Assembly: GCA_025056955.1 (NCBI GenBank) | Contig: JANWYL010000013.1 | Span: 1 to 23,980 of the forward strand | Length of the DNA: 23,980 nt | Reading direction: 5' to 3' | DNA from: Sandaracinaceae bacterium | GTDB lineage: Bacteria; Myxococcota_A; Polyangia; Polyangiales; Sandaracinaceae | Shown: one piece after another, positions 15,744 through 23,607 of the stretch | Layout: each line of letters begins with the position of its first letter | Numbering within the stretch: the first letter of the stretch is position 1 | Position numbers and translations under genes: made by a program | The notes under the pieces: generated by a model | Databases searched by the model: none | Told to the model about the DNA's origin: nothing | The model's input: only the letters and a program-made list of their open reading frames with translations

Positions 15744-15790
15744 CCCTTACGGGCTCAGCTTTGAGTGCTTTTGGCCTTCGAGTGGATTCC

Positions 15791-16240
15791 CTATGGATTC
15801 GAACGTGCGCAGTCCTCTATTTCTCTTCTGATTTCATCTGCCAACATGCACTTTGACAGATCCTCGTCATAATCCACCACGCACTCTTGAGAACATCTTG
15901 TTCTGATGCATTCCTTCGCTCTTCTGGATGCCATTTCTCTGCAGTTGAAGAAGTTCATAAGCTCAGTTTCGCGTGTGCCTTTATGTTTGTCATAAACTCT
16001 TTTTGCACAGGCAATCGCTTCCGAGTCGATTGCAAAGCGTTCTGCACATAGCAGAACAAGAGGAGGGGGGACATCCCTTGTCCTTTCCGAGCAGTCACAC
16101 GCTGCTTGGGCAACTTCTATCCGCGCTTCAACCGCGCGATCGACGGGGTGGGTACTGCCACCACCTCCCCCACATCCAAGCATAAACATACACCAAAGAA
16201 TGGAAGCCCAGCAAGCGTGATGAAGAAGTGGTCGAGCCAT
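15791..16240 (-). CDS. Small Cys-rich lipoprotein, unknown function
   Basis: From the ATG at 16240 the product has 149 residues: a signal MARPLLHHACWASILWC, lipobox MLGC, then a five-Gly spacer. The frame extends to 16270, but that adds ten residues without a better signal. The mature part has ten further Cys, including ACDC, FNCREM, CIRTRCSQEC and EDCARS, an even number compatible with five disulfides in an exported helical domain. I know no function for it. The gene precedes the other small lipoprotein gene on the same strand. The sequence before it (16241-16843) holds no clear promoter that I can defend. Confidence 0.6.
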   Translation of the reverse strand: MARPLLHHACWASILWCMFMLGCGGGGGSTHPVDRAVEARIEVAQAACDCSERTRDVPPPLVLLCAERFAIDSEAIACAKRVYDKHKGTRETELMNFFNCREMASRRAKECIRTRCSQECVVDYDEDLSKCMLADEIRREIEDCARSNP

Positions 16241-16270
16241 GACAAAGCAGTAGCAGCTCGACTGCGCCAA

Positions 16271-16843
16271 TCAACCACGGTGGGCGGTGCAGATGCTCAG
16301 CAAATGGCAAGCTCTCAAAAATTGAGTTAGGGGTTAGAGGAACACACCTCAAACATTTGCGAGAATTCTTAGAGAGGCTCGGGACAAGTCGTGACCCACT
16401 AAACCAGGTTTAACACGCAATTGGAAAAACACATCATGGTTGAGGCAATTTGCCGCCTCGTCGGTTTTGGTGGACACATACTCTATCGTTGGCATATCGT
16501 TAGCGTCGGCTGGGCTTGGTGCATGCTGTGCACTTTATTGTGCATTCAATTTGCTAGGGATGGGGTCCATTTGACGAGTGCACTCTGCTGAGAAACACAG
16601 CGTTGGATTGGCCGCACATGAGGTTGGAGAGTTTTCTCAAGGATCAGGTGATCAACTGCATTCAATTTCCCGCCACACAACCGAATTGCGCCAATTCCAA
16701 AAACAAATGAAAAGGAGGTGCCTTCGGTGGTTTATCACGGCATGGCATCTGGTGGTCACAAGCGCCCTGTGTCAAGTGCTGGATAGGAACTTTAGCATTG
16801 ACTCACGCACGCCTTGGGCTATAGGTGAAACACCCACACCTCC
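16271..16843. other. 573-base gap with only weak small-ORF candidates
   Basis: No convincing gene is present. Three short frames deserve mention. 16436-16591 (51 codons) encodes a hydrophobic stretch VSVGWAWCMLCTLLCIQFA. 16707-16871 begins MKRRCLRWFITAWHLVVTSA, like a signal peptide, but runs into yidD. 16727-16786 is a 19-codon frame whose GTG lies 8 bases after AAAGGAGGTG, the strongest ribosome-site match in the window. GAGGC...GCCTC at about 16443-16460 can form a hairpin without a T-run. The rpmH and rnpA genes usual before yidD are not present in any frame I could read. Confidence 0.5.
16798..16825 (+). promoter_or_regulatory. Possible promoter for yidD-yidC-jag
   Basis: TTGACT at 16798-16803 and TATAGG at 16820-16825 are 16 bases apart. 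Initiation would fall near 16832, only about 12 bases before the yidD ATG, which has no ribosome site; translation would be nearly leaderless. Confidence 0.4.
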
Positions 16844-17092
16844 ATGTGGAAGCGATTGGTGGTTGGAGTGATTCGCCTCTATTGGTTGTCTCTCTCTCCC
16901 TTGATTGGGGGGGTGTGTCGCTTTGCTCCAAGCTGCTCGCGATACACGGCGATTTGCATCGAACGCTTTGGGGTGCTGAAGGGGGGTGCGCTTGGTTTGC
17001 GGCGCATATTGCGTTGTCACCCTTTTGGATCCGGTGGCATTGATCCTCCGCCCGAACCAATCGCTTGGCCCAAAGAACCAAGGAGGCCATAA
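16844..17092 (+). CDS. yidD: Membrane protein insertion efficiency factor YidD
   Basis: YidD is a small membrane-associated protein that helps YidC insert proteins into the inner membrane. The 82-residue product has the family signature: an amphipathic N-terminal helix MWKRLVVGVIRLYWLSLSP, the CRFAPSCSRYT motif with two conserved Cys (normally CRFxPTCSxYA), AICIERFGVLKGG, and the RRILRCHPFGSGGIDPPP ending. Length is typical. It lies 52 bases before yidC on the same strand, the usual order, but rnpA, normally just upstream and often overlapping, is missing. No ribosome site precedes the ATG. Confidence 0.95.
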   Translation: MWKRLVVGVIRLYWLSLSPLIGGVCRFAPSCSRYTAICIERFGVLKGGALGLRRILRCHPFGSGGIDPPPEPIAWPKEPRRP

Positions 17093-17144
17093 CGATCAAG
17101 CCGAAATTCACGTGCTCTCAATTGACGACAATTGAAGATCTCCG

Positions 17145-18890
17145 ATGACCAATGCGAGTTCCTCGTCACAACAGCGATCGCCCCTTTCGTCCCTGATCTG
17201 GGTGAGCCTCTTCATGCTTTTGATTTCTTCCTTTTCGTCGCTTTGGTGGAAGCCCCGGCCTAAGCAGGTTCGATCCCCTCAAAGCGCAGCCCCTTCTTCT
17301 GCAGAAGAAATCGCTTTGCGCCGTGCGGCCCGAAGCCATCGCAAGGTTTTGCTTTCTCTGCACGGCAGTCATTTCGAGGCTGGAATCGATAACCTGGGCG
17401 GGGGTTTGGTTTTTTACCGGTTGACAGATCCACGTTTCCGAAAAGGCGATGGAAAAGGCCATGAAGACATGGTCACCACCGAGCTTGAAGACTACCGCCC
17501 TTTGCGCGTGAGCATTGAGGGCGTTGCTTTGCCCCCAGACATCGTTTGGGAGGTGCGGGAAGCCACCGAAAAGGCGATCGCATTGAGGTGGGATGGAGAT
17601 GGGGTGGAAGTGTACCGTCGCTTCGAAGTGGGGCGAGGGCCTTACCAGCTTTGGCAAACGATTGTGGTGCGCAACAAAGACACGAAAACGCGCACACTTC
17701 GGGTCCAAGTGCATGCATTCCACTATGTGAAGCGCTCCCTTGAAGACCCCGGCTTTTTGGGACTTGGTCAGCGGCCGATCTACGTCGCCCAAGGGCTTTG
17801 TCGCCACGGTGGTGAGGTCACCCGCAAGGCGAGAAATGATCTCTACCGTCCTCATGGCTATGGAGGAGGGATCGATTTTGTCGGGATTGAAAATCAATAC
17901 TTTGTCCAAGCCCTTGCGCCTTCAGGGGTGGAGGCCGAACGCTGCGGTCTTTTTGCCGAGGACCGATACCAGATCGGTGCAAAAGAAGCCGATGGCACTT
18001 TGTTCGAGGGGCGGCTGCGCTTTCCTGTGGTGAGGCTTGAGCCTGGCCAAGAGACCCTTGTGCGGGTGCTTGCTTACATTGGTCCAAAGGACTGGCAGGC
18101 CCTCGAGCGAGCGGGTCACCACTTGCCTGAAGTTGTCAACCTCGGCGCATTTGCTGTGATTGCCAAGCAATTTGCACGGCTCTTGAGCGCCATCAACTCC
18201 AAAGTGGGAAATCTGGGCTTGGCAATCATTTTGCTCACTGTTCTTGTGCGCATTGCTCTTTTTCCCATTGTCGACCGACAGTTCCGCGCGATGGCGCCTT
18301 TGCGCAAGCTCAAGCCAGAGCTCGACGAAATCAATGCCCGCTTTGCCAACGATATCGAAAGGCGTCAAGCGGCCATCATGGACCTCTACCGCAAGCACGG
18401 CATCAATCCCGTCTCACCCATGCTTGGGTGTTTGCCAGTCTTTCTCCAGATGCCTATTTTCTTTGCACTTTACACGGCCCTAAGCACCCACATCGATCTC
18501 TATCACGAGCCCTTCATTGGATGGTGGCGAGATCTTTCGGCGCCTGACCCCTACTTCACCCTTCCGATTGCATTGACAGTTCTCATGCACGTGCAACAGC
18601 GCCTGGCTCCTTCTCAGCTCGATCCTGTCCAGGAGCGGATGCTTCTTTGGTTCATGCCTGCCATGATGGGCGTGTTCATGCTTTTTCTTCCATCTGGACT
18701 GGGCTTGTACATGCTCACAAACAGCGTTCTGTCTTTGGCTCAACAGCGCTATAACGAGTGGAGATGGCGCCGAATCGAGGCGCAAGAGCAGGCGAACTTA
18801 CAAATGAACGAAAAAGGATTAACATCTCAAAAAGCACCTTCGAGCACTGCTCGTGGTTCTGTGACTTCAAGGAGAAGGTCCAGTGGCTGA
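17145..18890 (+). CDS. yidC: Membrane protein insertase YidC
   Basis: YidC inserts and folds inner-membrane proteins, alone or with Sec. The 581-residue product has the Gram-negative layout: TM1 at about 17-35, a large periplasmic beta-sandwich (about 65-320), then the conserved core. The groove Arg is R369 in LAIILLTVLVRIALFPI; a cytoplasmic hairpin follows (RAMAPLRKLKPELDEINARF), then LGCLPVFLQMPIFFALYTAL, YFTLPIALTVLMHVQQRL and FMPAMMGVFMLFLPSGLGLY. The basic C-terminal tail ends SVTSRRRSSG, as in forms that touch the ribosome. The periplasmic domain excludes a Gram-positive SpoIIIJ type. The TGA at 18888 overlaps jag by eight bases. Confidence 0.97.
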   Translation: MTNASSSSQQRSPLSSLIWVSLFMLLISSFSSLWWKPRPKQVRSPQSAAPSSAEEIALRRAARSHRKVLLSLHGSHFEAGIDNLGGGLVFYRLTDPRFRKGDGKGHEDMVTTELEDYRPLRVSIEGVALPPDIVWEVREATEKAIALRWDGDGVEVYRRFEVGRGPYQLWQTIVVRNKDTKTRTLRVQVHAFHYVKRSLEDPGFLGLGQRPIYVAQGLCRHGGEVTRKARNDLYRPHGYGGGIDFVGIENQYFVQALAPSGVEAERCGLFAEDRYQIGAKEADGTLFEGRLRFPVVRLEPGQETLVRVLAYIGPKDWQALERAGHHLPEVVNLGAFAVIAKQFARLLSAINSKVGNLGLAIILLTVLVRIALFPIVDRQFRAMAPLRKLKPELDEINARFANDIERRQAAIMDLYRKHGINPVSPMLGCLPVFLQMPIFFALYTALSTHIDLYHEPFIGWWRDLSAPDPYFTLPIALTVLMHVQQRLAPSQLDPVQERMLLWFMPAMMGVFMLFLPSGLGLYMLTNSVLSLAQQRYNEWRWRRIEAQEQANLQMNEKGLTSQKAPSSTARGSVTSRRRSSG

Positions 18891-19584
18891 CAAATTCCGT
18901 GACGTAGAAGGAGCTCTTTTTTTCGACGAAGGCGAAGAGGAGAGCATCGAGGCCGCTGAAGCAGGAGGTCCGGGAGATGGCAAAGCAGAAGAAGCAAAAG
19001 CCTTCCTGGATGCTCTGCTCAGGCGAATGGGCATTGATGCCCAAGTCAGCATCCGAGAGGACGATGCCCGAATTGTGCTCGATATTTCCGGAAAAGATGC
19101 TGGCCGTGCGATTGGAAAAAAAGGGAGTACCCTCGATGCTCTGCAATTTTTGGTGAATAAGGCGGTCAATCGAAATGCATCCAAAAAAAGGTATGTCGTT
19201 CTCGATTCTGGTGATTTTAGAACGAGGCACGAAAACAAGCTGATTCAACTTGCTCAGCGCGAAGCAAAAAGGGCCCTTGAGACGGGCAAGATCATTACCC
19301 TTGACCCCATGCCTGCGCGTGATCGCAGGGTGATTCACCTTGCTGTTGCACAATTGAGCGGGGTGACCACCCAATCGAATGGGGAAGGGGAAGGCCGTCG
19401 TGTCCAGATCATTCCGGTGCAAGCCCGTGAGTCGACAAGTGAAAACAGGCGTCGGCTGCGAAAAAAAGCGAGTGGTCGCAGCGTGGACAAGCGAAAGAAG
19501 AAAAAAGGATTTGTTTGGGAGGATCGAGGAATTGAAGGGGAGAAAGCAGAATTTTCTCAGGACGATGAAGGTGTGAAGGAGTAA
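18883..19584 (+). CDS. jag: RNA-binding protein Jag/KhpB (KH and R3H domains)
   Basis: Jag, also called KhpB or SpoIIIJ-associated protein, binds RNA. The start is GTG 18883, eight bases after AAGGAG, inside the end of yidC. After an acidic, glutamate-rich N-terminal piece (1-40), where a canonical Jag_N domain is not evident, comes the KH domain with AIGKKGSTLDALQFLVNKAV, and an R3H-type domain with LAQREAKRALETGK and DPMPARDRRVIHLAV. The C-terminal 60 residues are charged and low complexity, with KRKKKKGFVWEDRG. The gene follows yidC in the standard order. The stop is separated from the next ATG by two bases, and that gene's AAGGAG lies inside the end of jag, so both are translated from one transcript. 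Confidence 0.93.
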   Translation: MADKFRDVEGALFFDEGEEESIEAAEAGGPGDGKAEEAKAFLDALLRRMGIDAQVSIREDDARIVLDISGKDAGRAIGKKGSTLDALQFLVNKAVNRNASKKRYVVLDSGDFRTRHENKLIQLAQREAKRALETGKIITLDPMPARDRRVIHLAVAQLSGVTTQSNGEGEGRRVQIIPVQARESTSENRRRLRKKASGRSVDKRKKKKGFVWEDRGIEGEKAEFSQDDEGVKE

Positions 19585-19586
19585 GT

Positions 19587-19907
19587 ATGGGAGTCAAGCA
19601 CACCATTCCCACAGGTCTCGATCGAAATCTCTCCAAGCGGGTCATTGACCACGCCATGGAGGCCTACCAAGCCCAGTTCGCAAGTTATAGACCGCGCTTT
19701 CGGTGGACTTCAGACTCGAAAGGAGAGTTTGGGTTTGAAGTGAAAGGGTTTTCGCTGGGCGGGGTGATAGAGGTACGTGACCATGCAATCGATGTCGAAA
19801 TGGAGGTACCTCTCTTATTCCGGCCCCTCAAGGGCAAGGCAATCCAAGTGATCGAGCAGGAAGTCAATGTGTGGGTCGAGAAAGCGAAGCGCGGGGAGTT
19901 CATTTAG
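19587..19907 (+). CDS. Polyhydroxyalkanoic acid system family protein (PHA_gran_rgn type)
   Basis: The 106-residue protein matches my memory of the PF09650 family, first noted near polyhydroxyalkanoate granule genes: MGVKHTIPTGLDRNLSKRVI, AYQAQFASYRPRFRWTS, GEFGFEVKGFSLGGVIEV and MEVPLLFRPLKGKAIQVIEQ. Its fold is probably a small alpha/beta domain like those of the START or polyketide-cyclase class. The biochemical role is not known. AAGGAG at 19576-19581 is five bases before the ATG. It is cotranscribed with jag and is not beside any phaC, phaB or phasin gene here, so the granule name may mislead; a membrane or envelope role with yidC-jag is possible but is inference only. Confidence 0.8.
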   Translation: MGVKHTIPTGLDRNLSKRVIDHAMEAYQAQFASYRPRFRWTSDSKGEFGFEVKGFSLGGVIEVRDHAIDVEMEVPLLFRPLKGKAIQVIEQEVNVWVEKAKRGEFI

Positions 19908-19960
19908 TTTGAAATGGAGTGCATTTTGTTTTGAAGCGGTTTGCATGAGGAGCCATGACG

Positions 19961-20836
19961 ATGCGATTTGAGGGAACTTTTCCTGCTTTGGTGACTCCCT
20001 TTGCAGAGGGAGCGATTGACGAAGAGGCCCTAAGGGCGCTTGTCTCAAGGTGCACCGAAGGTGGGGTTGAAGGCTTGGTTCCTTGCGGGACGACGGGTGA
20101 AAGTCCTGCCCTTTCTCAAAAAGAGCATGAGCAAGTGGTGCGCATTGTGATTGAGGAGGCCAGGGGTAAGGTGCCTGTGATTGCTGGAGTAGGCACAGCT
20201 TCCACGCAGCGCACGATCGAAAATGCCCAAGCGATGGAGCGCCTTGGGGCCGATGCCCTCCTCGTCGTTTGCCCCTACTACAACCGGCCGACGCAGGCAG
20301 GGCTTTTGGCCCACTTTCGTGCCGTTGCCCAAGCGACGGGCCTGCCCATCATCCTCTACAACATCCCTGGAAGGACAGGGGTGGATTTGGCGCTTGAAAC
20401 CCTCGAGCAGCTTGCGGAACTCAAAAACATCGTTGGAATCAAAGAAGCAACGGGAAATGTCCTTCGAAGCCAGGCCATTGTGAGGGCCTTTGGCGATCGC
20501 TTCGTGGTTCTCTCGGGTGACGATGCGCTGACCCTGCCCATTCTTGCTGTTGGTGGAAAGGGCGTGATCAGTGTGACCGCTAACCTTCTTCCCCGTGAGA
20601 CTTCGGAAGTCGTGCGCCTCTGGCGCAAGGGTGCGGTTGAAGAGGCCAGACAGCTGCACTTGAGGCTTCTTCCCGTGCACGAGTCCCTTTTTATCGAGAC
20701 CAATCCTGGCCCCATCAAGGCGGCCCTTGCTGATAGAGGATGGATCCGTCCTGAGATTCGGCTGCCTCTTGTGTGGCCTGCGCCTTCGACAGTGGAGCGA
20801 ATTCGGAATGCGTTGAAAGGAGCGGGGCTTGGATGA
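19961..20836 (+). CDS. dapA: 4-hydroxy-tetrahydrodipicolinate synthase DapA
   Basis: DapA condenses pyruvate with aspartate semialdehyde, the first committed step of lysine and diaminopimelate synthesis. All catalytic residues sit at the E. coli positions from this start: T44 and T45 in PCGTTGES, Y107 in VCPYYNRPT, Y133 and R138 in LYNIPGRTG, and the Schiff-base lysine K161 in VGIKEATGN. The fold is a complete TIM barrel of 291 residues. Two ATG codons compete: 19955 is only two bases after GAGGAG, while 19961 is eight bases after it, so I chose 19961. The TGA overlaps dapB as ATGA, showing translational coupling. No lysine riboswitch is seen before it; only 47 bases separate it from the preceding gene. 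Confidence 0.97.
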   Translation: MRFEGTFPALVTPFAEGAIDEEALRALVSRCTEGGVEGLVPCGTTGESPALSQKEHEQVVRIVIEEARGKVPVIAGVGTASTQRTIENAQAMERLGADALLVVCPYYNRPTQAGLLAHFRAVAQATGLPIILYNIPGRTGVDLALETLEQLAELKNIVGIKEATGNVLRSQAIVRAFGDRFVVLSGDDALTLPILAVGGKGVISVTANLLPRETSEVVRLWRKGAVEEARQLHLRLLPVHESLFIETNPGPIKAALADRGWIRPEIRLPLVWPAPSTVERIRNALKGAGLG

Positions 20837-21648
20837 GTGAGCTCAGGATTGGCGTTTGGGGAGGAGGAGGCCGCATGGGGCGTGCGCTTATCCGCGCCGC
20901 CTCTGAAGCCAATGACATAAAAATTGTGGGTGCTTTCGACCGCCCAGAAGCCGAAGGGCTGGGCAAAGACGTCGGGCTTTTGGCAGGGATCGGTCCGATT
21001 GGCATCCCCCTTCGTTCTGGTCTTTCGGATGAAGCCTTCGATGTGATCATTGACTTTTCATCGCCTCAAGGGACGGCCACCCTCCTTGAAAACGCCCGAA
21101 AGCGAAAAATTCCACTGGTGATTGGGACCACAGGGCTCGATGCAGGGCTCGAAAGCGCCATTCGAGAGGCCGGACGGGAGTTGCCAATTGTCCTTTCGCC
21201 CAACATGAGCGTGGGTGTGGCAGTCCTTTTGCACCTTGCCACCCAAGGAGCCCGCCTGCTTGGGGCTGATTTTGATATCGAGATCGTCGAAATGCACCAT
21301 CGCTTCAAGGCTGATGCGCCAAGCGGAACGGCCCTTGCCCTCGCCAAGGCGTTGGCTGAGGTGAGGGGGTTGGGAAATGATGCACTGCGCACAGCTCGCG
21401 AAGGGCGTGTGGGGCCGCGCCCAAGAGAGGAACTCGGTGTGTTTGCAGTGCGAGGAGGCGACGTGGTTGGTGAACACACGGTTTTGCTCATGGGCTTTGG
21501 AGAACGCCTGGAGCTCACGCACCGTGCTTTCGATCGCATGCTTTTTGCTTGGGGGGCCTTGCGAGCTGCCCGCTGGGTGGTTCGCCAGGCGCCTGGCTGC
21601 TATGGAACGCGGGATGTGTTGGGGCTCGGTGCGCAAGGTAACCCTTGA
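20833..21648 (+). CDS. dapB: 4-hydroxy-tetrahydrodipicolinate reductase DapB
   Basis: DapB reduces the DapA product with NAD(P)H. The 271-residue protein has the dinucleotide motif GVWGGGGRMG (7-16), VIIDFSSPQGT, VIGTTGLD, and the catalytic stretch EMHHRFKADAPSGTA with H155 and K159, equivalent to E. coli H159 and K163. ARTAREGRVGPRPREE-like sequence and the GGDVVGEHTVL ending complete the family pattern. The frame is open farther upstream (to 20773), but the ATG at 20833 overlaps the dapA stop by the classic ATGA and begins normally. Together with dapA it supplies two consecutive steps; dapF, lysA and dapD or dapL are not in the window. Confidence 0.97.
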   Translation: MSELRIGVWGGGGRMGRALIRAASEANDIKIVGAFDRPEAEGLGKDVGLLAGIGPIGIPLRSGLSDEAFDVIIDFSSPQGTATLLENARKRKIPLVIGTTGLDAGLESAIREAGRELPIVLSPNMSVGVAVLLHLATQGARLLGADFDIEIVEMHHRFKADAPSGTALALAKALAEVRGLGNDALRTAREGRVGPRPREELGVFAVRGGDVVGEHTVLLMGFGERLELTHRAFDRMLFAWGALRAARWVVRQAPGCYGTRDVLGLGAQGNP

Positions 21649-21682
21649 CGAATTTGCGAAAAGCAGGTTTAGGTTCCGCTTT

Positions 21683-22621
21683 GTGGGTGAAAGGGTGCGA
21701 ACCGCTCTGGTTTTTGCTCAGTTCACGCTGTGCTTTTTTTTGTTTTCGTGCGGGGGAGCACAGCCGCGGGCGATCGATGAGTCCCGCGATGTTGATCCCT
21801 TGGCCTTAAGGCCGCGTCGAGCTGCTGAGATTCCTCTTGGTTTGGTTGGGACTTCGTGGCGGTGGATCGGGGCAAGTTGCACTGAAGGAAGGCTTGATCT
21901 CGCTGCGCGTGGCTACGAGGCAACCCTCCGGATCGAAGCAGAGGGCAATGGCCTGCTTCTCATCAGCAATCAACTCTTTGGCGATGTTGGCTGTAGGCGC
22001 ACGGTGCTTCAGACCTTTATGCCACCGCCCGAGCCTGGAGAGCTTTTGACTGAGGAAGTGGCCCGGGTGACCATTCCCTCAGATCCAGCCTGCTTTGGCC
22101 AACCTGAACCTCCACGCCCTGGCGAGATTCGGCGCAATGGCCAAAACCTCGAGGTTCTCGTCCAACGCTCGCGGTGGTGCAACGGATTTGAGGTGACGAT
22201 GCTTTATGAGGCTGCTCCCCCCCTGCCCTTGAGCAACGAGGAAATCGCTCGCCTTTATGTGGCCCATTTCACAAGGGGAGACGCAGAGCGGATTGCCCGG
22301 CTCTTTTCAGAAAGCGGTGCTTTTCTTGAGTCCTTCACCGTGACCCGGAGTGGCGAGCCCTACCGCCATGAAGGGCGTGAAGCCATCGAGGCGTGGCACC
22401 GGGCTGCTTTTACTGGAGTTCCGTGGCGTGCGATGCGCATCCTCGCTTTTGAACCTGGTTCAACTGAACAGCAATTTTCCATCCGTTGGGAATACATGGA
22501 TCCGCGCCTCGGGGAGCCTCTCAAGGGGAAAATCCTTTTCACCATTGCAACGGGAGAGATTTTTGAAGCCCGTTTTGAGCTTGATACGCAGGCTCGTCTG
22601 GCCGAAGTGAGGGGAAATTAG
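21683..22621 (+). CDS. Lipoprotein with C-terminal SnoaL-like domain, unknown function
   Basis: The frame runs back into dapB (to 21377), but the signal peptide fixes the start at GTG 21683 (or GTG 21695): VRTALVFAQFTLCFFLFSC, lipobox LFSC, C23 lipidated. The 312-residue product has two parts. Residues about 50-175 form a beta-rich, META-like or lipocalin-like segment with four Cys (VGTSWRWIGASC, VGCRRTVL, PACFGQ, RWCNGF). Residues 183-312 look like a SnoaL/NTF2-like domain: LSNEEIARLYVAHFTRGDAE, LESFTVTRSGEPYRHEGR, AIEAWHRAAF. Those domains bind small molecules, or catalyse with Asp/His pairs, but no clear catalytic set is seen. It starts 34 bases after dapB on the same strand, probably as a passenger of the dap operon. 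Confidence 0.75.
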   Translation: MGERVRTALVFAQFTLCFFLFSCGGAQPRAIDESRDVDPLALRPRRAAEIPLGLVGTSWRWIGASCTEGRLDLAARGYEATLRIEAEGNGLLLISNQLFGDVGCRRTVLQTFMPPPEPGELLTEEVARVTIPSDPACFGQPEPPRPGEIRRNGQNLEVLVQRSRWCNGFEVTMLYEAAPPLPLSNEEIARLYVAHFTRGDAERIARLFSESGAFLESFTVTRSGEPYRHEGREAIEAWHRAAFTGVPWRAMRILAFEPGSTEQQFSIRWEYMDPRLGEPLKGKILFTIATGEIFEARFELDTQARLAEVRGN

Positions 22622-23607
22622 TTTTGGGGCAGAGTGTGCACTTGACCTCAAGGATAAACTGGGGGGCCGAGTGCTCGAGCACCATGCGATTCACGCTCGA
22701 TCCCTTCGGCAAGAGCTTTGCGGTGCCAAGCCTTTGAGCGAGCACCACGATTGCTTGAGCAATGGCGCGGGGTTGAACACATCTGGATCAGCATCATCAC
22801 GCGCGGCGACAACACAAGATTGCGGTCAGGGGCTCGAGACGAGCTTCCGAGTTCCTTTCGCGAGTGCAAGCTTGGTGAGTTTGATTTCAGGCGCTTCGGC
22901 GAAACCACTTGCGGCGCTTGATCACGCTGCGGGCCAGATTGCCATGGTTGGATCGGTGGGGCTTGGCCAATGGTCTGAAATTGCTTTTTCGAATTTAATG
23001 GCTGTCTCGTGGCTTTTTGAGCATCCATGCGGGCACGCTTTCTTCTGCAACTCGATGAACAGCGCTGAGCCAAGCATGCCTTTTTTGGAATGGGTTTGGG
23101 CGTGAGGCAGCGCATCAAGCTTTGCTCAAGGAATGGGTTTTGGGTGGCTTCAAGTTTCCTCTCGCAAGGGCTTGGCGCGATTCCTTTTGTTTTAAAGGCC
23201 TTCTTGAATGGAGTGGTGACCAAAACCCTGCTTTCAAGCCTGCACTCTGCTCAAAAGTGCGCAGCCGAGCCCTTTGAAAGCCCCTGATCGATCACATTTT
23301 GGGCACTGAGGGGCGGTGCATGCTTTTGGCCAGACCAAAGCTTAAGCCAAAGGCTCAATCGACCTCGAGTTGAGAAGGAAGCAAGAGGTGTGCTTTCTTT
23401 TTAAGACCACGGCGCAACGAGGAATCCGTGCGCCTTCCCAATTTCCCCTGGAGAGGACCTTCACCTCGATCGTTTGGGAAACGCAACACAGCGAGGCAAA
23501 AGGTGTAGCCTAACCCCCTCCGAGCCTGAACCTGATCCTACCTAAGCGAGCCTGCAAGGGCCGCACTGAAGATTTGTCCTTCAGAGAGGTTTGGGTCCTC
23601 CTTGTTT
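22622..23607. other. 986-base region without an intact gene; possible decayed coding sequence
   Basis: No frame here gives a recognisable complete protein. Several fragments look coding by amino-acid composition yet are broken by stops or need frame changes. On the minus strand, near 23074-22930, a frame includes SALFIELQKKACPHGC and AIKFEKAISDHW and then meets TGA; it continues with APEIKLTKLALAKG and, after another TGA, DADPDVFNPAP, while IVVLAQRLGTAKLLPKG is in a shifted frame nearby. On the plus strand, 22718-22921 reads HIWISIITRGDN and CKLGEFDFRRFGE. These are mutually exclusive readings, so I call no gene. The part after 23380 is structured and T-rich near the terminator at 23377-23402. 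Confidence 0.5.
23377..23402 (+). terminator. Rho-independent terminator, plus strand
   Basis: A 7-bp stem, GGAAGCA paired with TGCTTTC (one G-U pair) around a 7-base loop AGAGGTG, is followed immediately by five T. No intact gene ends before it: the nearest plus-strand stop is 756 bases upstream. It may end a small RNA or read-through from the dap operon. Confidence 0.6.

Noticed and set aside
16578..16871. Plus-strand frame overlapping the yidD start, considered as rnpA
   Set aside because: It lacks the RNR-type motif and basic character of RNase P protein, and it would overlap yidD by 28 bases.
22671..23105. Plus-strand open frame of 144 codons in the same gap
   Set aside because: It conflicts with other equally plausible frames, has no ribosome site and resembles no protein I know.
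22648..23223. Minus-strand open frame of 191 codons in the gene-poor gap
   Set aside because: The composition (Lys, Arg, Ser and Pro mixed without pattern) looks like an out-of-frame reading; no motif or ribosome site supports it.
23566..23584. Hairpin CTGAAG/CTTCAG after the thiolase as a terminator
   Set aside because: There is no T-run on the thiolase strand after the stem.
23403..23607. Possible RNase P RNA, SRP RNA or 6S RNA before the thiolase end
   Set aside because: None of the conserved cores of those RNAs could be found on either strand.
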